5,198 nt of DNA, from positions 1 through 5,198 of the forward strand of contig CAKUYM010000312.1 of assembly GCA_934716785.1 (NCBI GenBank). The letters are read 5' to 3'. This document shows, one piece after another, positions 1 through 3,864 of the stretch (its first letter is position 1; each line of letters starts with the position of its first letter). The notes beneath the pieces were generated by a model. It worked only from the letters and a program-made list of their open reading frames with translations, was not told the DNA's origin and did not search any database. A program made the translations under genes and the position numbers. Source of the stretch: an uncultured Bacteroides sp. Its GTDB lineage: Bacteria; Bacteroidota; Bacteroidia; Bacteroidales; Bacteroidaceae.

Positions 1-3
1 ATC

Positions 4-519
4 TTAGATAAGCCATTTTTGATCGGCAAAGCGGTCCTTGAAGTGCTGGATGGTAAGTGGCAATGCATTGAACTGCGGCTCCAAAGCTGCGAAGAATGTA
101 CCATCTGCTGCCTTCTGGAAACGGACAAACTGCATCAGCCGTATGCGTTCCCAATCCACCTTTTTCCATATCTGCGCCAGTTGCAATACATCCGGGTCGG
201 CAAAATTTGTCTCAATGGAACGGGGAGCGTCAATAGCCTTACGGATATAGCGGAAGATAAGCATTCCCACTTCCGGCAGTTCCGACAGCCAACTCTGGGT
301 GAGGCATCCCAGTGCCGAGGAGGAAACTTTCTTCTGCAAGCCGCGCCATACACGGGCAGCCTTTTCCTCATCGGTGATCACCGTATGCAGCTCATCATAG
401 AATAAAGGCAAAGCATCCCCTTCCGATAAGAGCTCATCGGGAAAAGTCTTGCGTGAGTAAGCATCGAAAACGGCAGTCAGCAGACCGTCAAAAGTTTTAT
501 CGTAGATGTATATATTCAT
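4..519 (-). CDS. TIGR03915/DUF4130-family putative DNA repair protein, apparently truncated by an in-frame stop
   Basis: The predicted 171-residue protein matches, from memory, the TIGR03915 family, which is found beside or fused to DNA-repair proteins. Family hallmarks visible are YDKTFDGLLTAVFDAY (residues 6-21), LPLFYDE (37-43), ARVWRGLQKK (55-64), FRYIRKAID (89-97), ADPDVL (107-112) and the DUF4130 core RFQKAADGTFFAALEP (133-148) then HFKDRFADQKWLI (159-171). Its ATG (517-519) overlaps the TGA of the upstream radical SAM gene, so the two are co-transcribed and probably translationally coupled; a GGAG-like sequence lies just before the ATG. The molecular role is unknown; a DNA repair or modification role is inferred from the partner gene. 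Odd point: the stop TAA at 4-6 falls where relatives have Tyr in WLIYD, and the next codon is GAT (Asp). Family members are about 250 residues, so roughly the last third seems lost. It is either a pseudogene, a recent nonsense mutation or a sequencing error. Family assignment is firm; inactivation is likely but unproven. Confidence 0.85.
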   Translation of the reverse strand: MNIYIYDKTFDGLLTAVFDAYSRKTFPDELLSEGDALPLFYDELHTVITDEEKAARVWRGLQKKVSSSALGCLTQSWLSELPEVGMLIFRYIRKAIDAPRSIETNFADPDVLQLAQIWKKVDWERIRLMQFVRFQKAADGTFFAALEPQFNALPLTIQHFKDRFADQKWLI

Positions 520-1784
520 TCTCCAAAATCAAGTAACAACTGGCGTTCGTCCACTTTCTTTTTAGGTTTCGGCAGTAGCAGGGAGCGTACCCGTTGCGGA
601 GAAAGCTCGTTCACAGTCTGCATTTGCAGAGGCAACTCCTTGCAGGTAATGAAATATTGCGCTTTCTTCATTACCACCCCTATCTTTTTCAATTCATAAA
701 AGCCCAATCGGGAGAAACGTCGGGAAGCGACAATCAACTTTGCCGATTTCACACCGATGCCCGGCACACGGAGAAGCATTTCGTAATCCGCCTTATTGAT
801 GTCGACGGGGAAATGTTCGGGATGGCGCAAGGCCCATGAGAGTTTCGGGTCTATTTCAAGATCGAGGTCCGGGTAGGAATCATCCACTATTTCGTCCACT
901 TTGAATTGGTAGAAGCGCAACAGCCAGTCCGCCTGATAAAGTCGGTTTTCGCGTACCAACGGTGGCTGTTTCAATGCCGGCAGGCGCTTGTCGTAAGTGT
1001 TCACTGAGATATATCCGGAGTAGTAGACACGCTTCATCGTGGGACGGTTGTAGAGTGCCGACGAGAGGAAAAGGATGTCCTTATCCGACTCGGAAGTAGC
1101 ACCGACAATAACTTGCGTACTCTGTCCGGCAGGTGCGAAACGGGGCGCATGACGGAATTTCTGCCGTTCCTCCTTACTCTCCAATACGCCCTGCTGAATA
1201 TATTTCATCGGGGCAAAGACGCTTTTATGGTCTTTTTCCGGTGCAAGCAGTTTCAAATTCTCTTCTTTGGGGATTTCTACGTTGACGCTGAGACGGTCGG
1301 CGTACAGTCCGGCTTCGTTCACCAATTCCCGACTTGCGCCGGGGATGCTTTTCAGATGGATGTATCCGTTGAAACGATGTACCAGCCGTAAATCTTTGGC
1401 AACGCGCACCAAGCGTTCCATCGTATAGTCCGGGTTGCGAACAACACCTGAGCTGAGGAACAATCCTTCTATATAGTTGCGGCGATAGAATTCCATCGTC
1501 AGTTCCACCAATTCGGATACGGAGAATGTGGCACGCGGGAGGTCGTTGCTGCGGCGATTGATGCAGTAAGCGCAATCGTAGATGCAATAATTGGTAAGCA
1601 TGATTTTCAGCAGTGATATGCACCGCCCGTCTTCGGCAAAACTATGACATATTCCCCATCCCCCTACGGTATTGCCCAGCATGCCCGGTTTGTTGGAGCG
1701 TACTGTGCCGCTGGAAGAGCAGGAAACATCGTACTTTGCAGATTCTGCAAGTATCTTCAGCTTAGCCAAAACATTCTCGTTCAT
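516..1784 (-). CDS. Putative DNA modification/repair radical SAM protein (TIGR03916-like)
   Basis: This 422-residue protein is a radical SAM enzyme expected to bind a [4Fe-4S] cluster and cleave S-adenosylmethionine; its substrate is unknown but is thought to be DNA. The cluster motif CIYDCAYC is CxxxCxxC at Cys67, Cys71 and Cys74. Three more cysteines lie upstream (Cys22, Cys46, Cys55), in a conserved-looking N-terminal stretch with SSSGTVR and GGWGICHSFAEDGRC. LFLSSGV (108-114) occupies the place of the SAM-binding strand. Near the C-terminus, VDINKADYEMLLRVPGIGVKSA (about 327-348) is a helix-hairpin-helix, a non-specific DNA-binding module, with PGIG as the hairpin. This is why a DNA role is proposed. 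The tail is basic (PKPKKK, 405-410). The length fits the family. The start is the ATG at 1782-1784, 25 bases downstream of a TAnnTTTG promoter element, and GGGAA precedes it weakly. The partner gene overlaps its stop by ATGA. Spore photolyase-like lyases are the nearest known analogues, but that function is not shown here. Confidence 0.92.
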   Translation of the reverse strand: MNENVLAKLKILAESAKYDVSCSSSGTVRSNKPGMLGNTVGGWGICHSFAEDGRCISLLKIMLTNYCIYDCAYCINRRSNDLPRATFSVSELVELTMEFYRRNYIEGLFLSSGVVRNPDYTMERLVRVAKDLRLVHRFNGYIHLKSIPGASRELVNEAGLYADRLSVNVEIPKEENLKLLAPEKDHKSVFAPMKYIQQGVLESKEERQKFRHAPRFAPAGQSTQVIVGATSESDKDILFLSSALYNRPTMKRVYYSGYISVNTYDKRLPALKQPPLVRENRLYQADWLLRFYQFKVDEIVDDSYPDLDLEIDPKLSWALRHPEHFPVDINKADYEMLLRVPGIGVKSAKLIVASRRFSRLGFYELKKIGVVMKKAQYFITCKELPLQMQTVNELSPQRVRSLLLPKPKKKVDERQLLLDFGE

Positions 1785-1808
1785 AAATTCCCGATCAGAT
1801 TATTTACG

Positions 1809-1816
1809 CAAATATA
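1809..1816 (-). promoter_or_regulatory. Bacteroides-type -7 promoter element for the radical SAM/DUF4130 operon
   Basis: On the minus strand the sequence reads TATATTTG, an exact match to the Bacteroides -7 consensus TAnnTTTG. It lies 24 bases upstream of the ATG at 1784, giving a predicted leader of about 18-20 bases. No clear -33 TTTG is visible about 20 bases further upstream, so strength is uncertain. Confidence 0.6.
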
Positions 1817-1876
1817 CGATTAAAATTGAATTGAGCGTTCTTTTTTATCTTCCATTAAAACGAAAGCGTCAAGACA

Positions 1877-1903
1877 GAAAAAGCCTGTCATTTCGACAGG
1901 CTT
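1877..1903 (-). terminator. Rho-independent terminator of the histone H1-like gene
   Basis: On the minus strand AAGCCTGTC (1903-1895) and GACAGGCTT (1889-1881) form a perfect 9-bp stem with a 5-base loop GAAAT, followed by three more T residues and then C. It begins 36 bases after the H1-like stop codon. It lies between that gene and the promoter of the radical SAM operon, which transcribes in the same direction, so it separates the two units. Confidence 0.85.
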
Positions 1904-1938
1904 CACGTTTCCCTAATATCTTAGTAGTCTCCTAACTA

Positions 1939-2115
1939 TTACTTCTTAGAAGCTTCCAAAGATGCTTTGCGGAATTCCTTCATTGCTTTTTCGATTTCCA
2001 AAGAAGTCTTACGAGCACGAGTTCCTGCTGCTTTGTTGCCGTTTTCAATCTGAGCGTTAGCATCCTTAGAGAAGTCAGCATAGAGAGCTGCTACTTTTTC
2101 TACCAATTCTTTCAT
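1939..2115 (-). CDS. Histone H1-like (Hc1-type) small nucleoid protein
   Basis: The reading frame encodes 58 residues beginning MKELVEKVAALYADF and ending FRKASLEASKK. It is lysine- and alanine-rich and predicted to be almost entirely helical, with the basic segment GNKAAGTRARKTSLEIEK (residues 26-43). This matches, from memory, the short 'histone H1' proteins (Hc1-like family) common in Bacteroides, which are presumed DNA-binding nucleoid proteins. A role in chromosome compaction is inferred from that family and has not been shown for these short forms. The start is ATG at 2113-2115; AAAGGA (2118-2123, minus strand) sits only 2 bases upstream, a close-spaced ribosome site. It is a single-gene unit with its own -7 promoter element (2149-2156) and terminator (1877-1903), and is divergent from the AlbA_2 gene. 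The clean codon pattern and bounded transcription unit support a real gene despite its size. Confidence 0.88.
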   Translation of the reverse strand: MKELVEKVAALYADFSKDANAQIENGNKAAGTRARKTSLEIEKAMKEFRKASLEASKK

Positions 2116-2148
2116 AATCCTTTATTTTTTTTCGTTAATAATGTGTCG

Positions 2149-2156
2149 CAAAAATA
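2149..2156 (-). promoter_or_regulatory. Bacteroides-type -7 promoter element for the histone H1-like gene
   Basis: The minus strand reads TATTTTTG, an exact TAnnTTTG match, 33 bases upstream of the H1-like ATG. The predicted transcript would start near 2142-2144 and have a leader of about 28 A/T-rich bases carrying AAAGGA. No clear -33 TTTG is seen at the expected distance. Confidence 0.6.
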
Positions 2157-2249
2157 CACTGTTTCCCGAAATAAACGCATAAAAAGAATATTTTTTTTGA
2201 AATAACTCTCGAAAATTATGTAAAAAAAAGGCTTTTCATCTTTTTTATC

Positions 2250-2257
2250 TACCTTTG
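2250..2257 (+). promoter_or_regulatory. Bacteroides-type -7 promoter element directly before the AlbA_2 gene
   Basis: TACCTTTG matches TAnnTTTG exactly. It ends only 5 bases before the ATG at 2263, so a start site at the usual distance would fall at about the A of the ATG. No -33 TTTG is visible; a small dyad AAAAG-G-CTTTT (2226-2236) occupies that region instead. The identical octamer TACCTTTG recurs before the 3083 gene. Confidence 0.55.
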
Positions 2258-2262
2258 TGGTC

Positions 2263-2910
2263 ATGAAACCGCTTACAGATACCGATTATATACATGCACT
2301 GATTGCTGAGGGCGAGCATCAACAACAGGATTTTAAGTTTGAGATTTCCGACGCACGCAAAATAGCCAAGACCCTCTCTGCTTTTGCCAACACTGACGGA
2401 GGGCGATTGCTGATCGGAGTAAAAGACAATGGAAAAATAGCAGGAGTGCGCTCCGAAGAAGAAAAATATATGATTGAAGCCGCCGCGCAACTTTACTGTG
2501 TGCCTGAAGTGCGATATTCCATGGATACGTATATAGTGGAAGGACGACAAGTATTGGTGGTCACGATTGAAGAAACGCCGCACAAACCCGTGTATGCTAA
2601 GGACGAAACAGGCAAACCTCTCGCTTATCTCCGTATCAAAGATGAAAATATCTTGGCAACTCCCATACATCTTCGTGTATGGCAACAGAGTGACAGTCCG
2701 CGAGGAGAGCTTATCCGATATACCGAACATGAACAACTTTTATTGGAGCAACTGGAGCAGGGACGTCTGCTCTCTCTCAACCGCTATTGCCGGCAAACAG
2801 GAGTTTCGCGCCGTGCCGCCGAGCATCTGCTTGCCAAGTTCATCCGCTATGATATTGTAGAGCCTGTATTCGAAAATCATAAATTCTACTTCCGGATAAA
2901 AAATGAATAG
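2263..2910 (+). CDS. Schlafen AlbA_2-type putative DNA-binding protein with C-terminal winged helix
   Basis: The 215-residue protein has an AlbA_2 (Schlafen AlbA-like, PF04326) domain. The signature is EHQQQDFKFEI (residues 18-28), then KIAKTLSAFANTDGGRLLIG (33-52) and VKDNGKIAGV (53-62); the FANTDGG and IGV...G motifs are diagnostic. PHKPVYAK (107-114) and AYLRIKDEN (121-129) continue the domain. Residues about 155-205, with LNRYCRQTGVSRRAAEHLLAKF, look like a winged helix-turn-helix, so nucleic-acid binding and possibly transcriptional control are inferred; the target is unknown. No enzymatic motif is evident. I chose ATG at 2263; a GTG at 2257 would add two residues but overlaps the -7 promoter element. 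The gene has no recognisable Shine-Dalgarno. It is divergent from the H1-like gene and closed by a terminator at 2963-2986, so it is monocistronic. Confidence 0.88.
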   Translation: MKPLTDTDYIHALIAEGEHQQQDFKFEISDARKIAKTLSAFANTDGGRLLIGVKDNGKIAGVRSEEEKYMIEAAAQLYCVPEVRYSMDTYIVEGRQVLVVTIEETPHKPVYAKDETGKPLAYLRIKDENILATPIHLRVWQQSDSPRGELIRYTEHEQLLLEQLEQGRLLSLNRYCRQTGVSRRAAEHLLAKFIRYDIVEPVFENHKFYFRIKNE

Positions 2911-2962
2911 ATGCGGACAATTAAAAAAGAGCCGATGCAGAATATGGAAAAGCACTTGGAAT

Positions 2963-2986
2963 GTTGGTGAAAGCCAACTGTTTTTT
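2963..2986 (+). terminator. Rho-independent terminator of the AlbA_2 gene, GNRA loop
   Basis: GTTGGT (2963-2968) pairs with GCCAAC (2973-2978), including one T-G wobble, around a GAAA tetraloop. TG and six T residues (2981-2986) follow. It lies 53 bases after the AlbA_2 stop. The stem is short, so efficiency is uncertain. It overlaps the -33 region of the next promoter. Confidence 0.65.
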
Positions 2987-2995
2987 GTACCTTTG
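2964..2995 (+). promoter_or_regulatory. Bacteroides-type promoter for the 3083 gene
   Basis: The -7 element TACCTTTG (2988-2995) matches TAnnTTTG exactly. TTG at 2964-2966 lies 21 bases before it, near the place expected for the -33 element. Predicted transcription starts near 3000-3002 and gives a leader of about 82 bases ahead of the ATG at 3083. This is the most complete promoter in the window. Confidence 0.65.
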
Positions 2996-3020
2996 CGGGC
3001 AGATGGTCGAGGGGTAAGCT

Positions 3021-3059
3021 ATGGGATTGGCTTCCGTGCGCATGAACAGTAAATTGTAA
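3021..3059 (+). other. Possible 12-codon upstream ORF in the leader of the 3083 gene
   Basis: An ATG at 3021 opens a 12-codon frame (MGLASVRMNSKL) ending in TAA at 3057-3059. GAGGGG (3009-3014) lies 6 bases upstream of the ATG, a better purine-rich ribosome site than the main gene has. The same segment can form a hairpin, AAGCTA (3016-3021) with TGGCTT (3028-3033), that would cover this ATG. It may be a chance ORF; nothing shows that it is translated. Confidence 0.15.
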
Positions 3060-3082
3060 ATAATAAATTAGTAAATATAACA

Positions 3083-3715
3083 ATGGGCTTATTTGATTTA
3101 TTCAAGAAAAAATCCGATGAAACGAAAGTCGGCAATGTAGAAGATTTCATATCTCTGACTCGAGTTTACTTCCAGTCAGTTATCGCCACCAACCTTGGTA
3201 TTACAAATATCCGTTTCCTGCCGGACGTGGCTAATTTTAAGCGCTTGTTCAAAGTGCCTACTCAAAATGGTAAGTTGGGATTGGCGGAAAAGTCGGCTTC
3301 ACGAAAGATGCTGATGCAGGATTACGGGCTGAGTGAAAGCTTCTTTAAAGAAATAGACTCTTCGGTGAAGCGTAATTGCCGCACGCAGAACGATATCCAG
3401 TCTTACTTATTCATGTATCAGGGATTTTCCAATGACCTGATGATGTTGATGGGAAATCTGATGCAATGGAAGTTCCGCATGCCGTCTATATTTAAGAAGG
3501 CTCTTTATGGAATGACGCAGAAGACGGTACATGATGTATGCACCAAGTTAGTGTGGAAAGCAGATGATGTGCATAAGACCGCAGCAGCAGTCCGCCAATA
3601 CAAGGAACGTTTGGGATATTCGGAACAGTGGATGACGGATTATGTGTACAATATCATCTTGTTGGCGAAGAAAGAGCCGAAACGTAAGAATGATGAGACG
3701 GAAGTGAAGAAATAA
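3083..3715 (+). CDS. Conserved-looking protein of unknown function, 210 residues
   Basis: I do not recognise this protein. It opens with MGLFDLFKKK, a short hydrophobic-then-lysine start seen in many unrelated soluble or membrane-associated proteins. The rest is mainly helical, including a Met-rich segment FSNDLMMLMGNLMQWKFRM (residues 115-133) and a Tyr-rich stretch DYVYNIILLAKK (186-197). It ends in a charged lysine-rich tail (KKEPKRKNDETEVKK). There is no signal peptide, transmembrane helix long enough to be convincing, metal motif or nucleotide-binding loop. Only Cys99 and Cys153 are present. The start is ATG at 3083, preceded by an A-rich leader typical of Bacteroides rather than a Shine-Dalgarno. 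Codon usage and composition resemble its neighbours, and the gene has its own promoter and strong terminator, so it is probably real and monocistronic. Its function cannot be inferred from context. Confidence 0.82.
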   Translation: MGLFDLFKKKSDETKVGNVEDFISLTRVYFQSVIATNLGITNIRFLPDVANFKRLFKVPTQNGKLGLAEKSASRKMLMQDYGLSESFFKEIDSSVKRNCRTQNDIQSYLFMYQGFSNDLMMLMGNLMQWKFRMPSIFKKALYGMTQKTVHDVCTKLVWKADDVHKTAAAVRQYKERLGYSEQWMTDYVYNIILLAKKEPKRKNDETEVKK

Positions 3716-3758
3716 GTGCTTGTAAATGTTAGAAAACCGTAAAGAATAACATGATAGG

Positions 3759-3790
3759 AAAAGCAGAGGTCCCAAACCTCTGCTTTTTTT
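3759..3790 (+). terminator. Strong Rho-independent terminator of the 3083 gene
   Basis: AAGCAGAGGT (3761-3770) and ACCTCTGCTT (3776-3785) form a perfect 10-bp stem around a 5-base loop CCCAA. The stem extends by A-T pairs to 12 bp, and the downstream arm runs into an uninterrupted T tract to 3790. It begins 44 bases after the stop at 3715 and isolates this gene from the KamA-like gene. Confidence 0.92.
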
Positions 3791-3792
3791 GT

Positions 3793-3800
3793 TATCTTTA
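3793..3800 (+). promoter_or_regulatory. Weak candidate -7 promoter element for the KamA-like gene
   Basis: TATCTTTA differs from TAnnTTTG only in the last base and lies 64 bases upstream of the ATG at 3865, just after the preceding terminator. No -33 TTTG lies at the proper distance. Because a strong terminator precedes the gene, some promoter is expected between 3790 and 3865, and this is the best candidate seen. The rest of the 3801-3864 leader is A/T-rich without a clear Shine-Dalgarno. Confidence 0.3.
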
Positions 3801-3864
3801 TAAACTCTATGAAGTTTGCCCATCTCTTTATTATTAACAAAACAACAAAAGAAATAAATTGCTT

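Noticed and set aside
19..405. 128-codon plus-strand ORF opposite the DUF4130 gene
   Set aside because: It is a shadow of the minus-strand gene, which has clear family motifs. It has no recognisable domain or promoter of its own.
1225..1623. 132-codon minus-strand ORF inside the radical SAM gene
   Set aside because: It is an alternative frame of the same strand with low-complexity Arg/His/Gln content. The radical SAM frame explains the region fully.
1672..1935. 87-codon plus-strand ORF across the 5' end of the radical SAM gene and the intergenic region
   Set aside because: It runs antisense through the gene's start, its promoter and the H1-like terminator, and the product has no recognisable features.
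2245..2736. 163-codon minus-strand ORF opposite the AlbA_2 gene
   Set aside because: The AlbA_2 motifs are on the plus strand. The antisense product is Phe/Ser/His-rich without domain signals.
2998..3050. tRNA-like or riboswitch-like look of the leader before 3083
   Set aside because: I cannot fold a cloverleaf, there is no T-loop consensus, and no known riboswitch core is recognisable.
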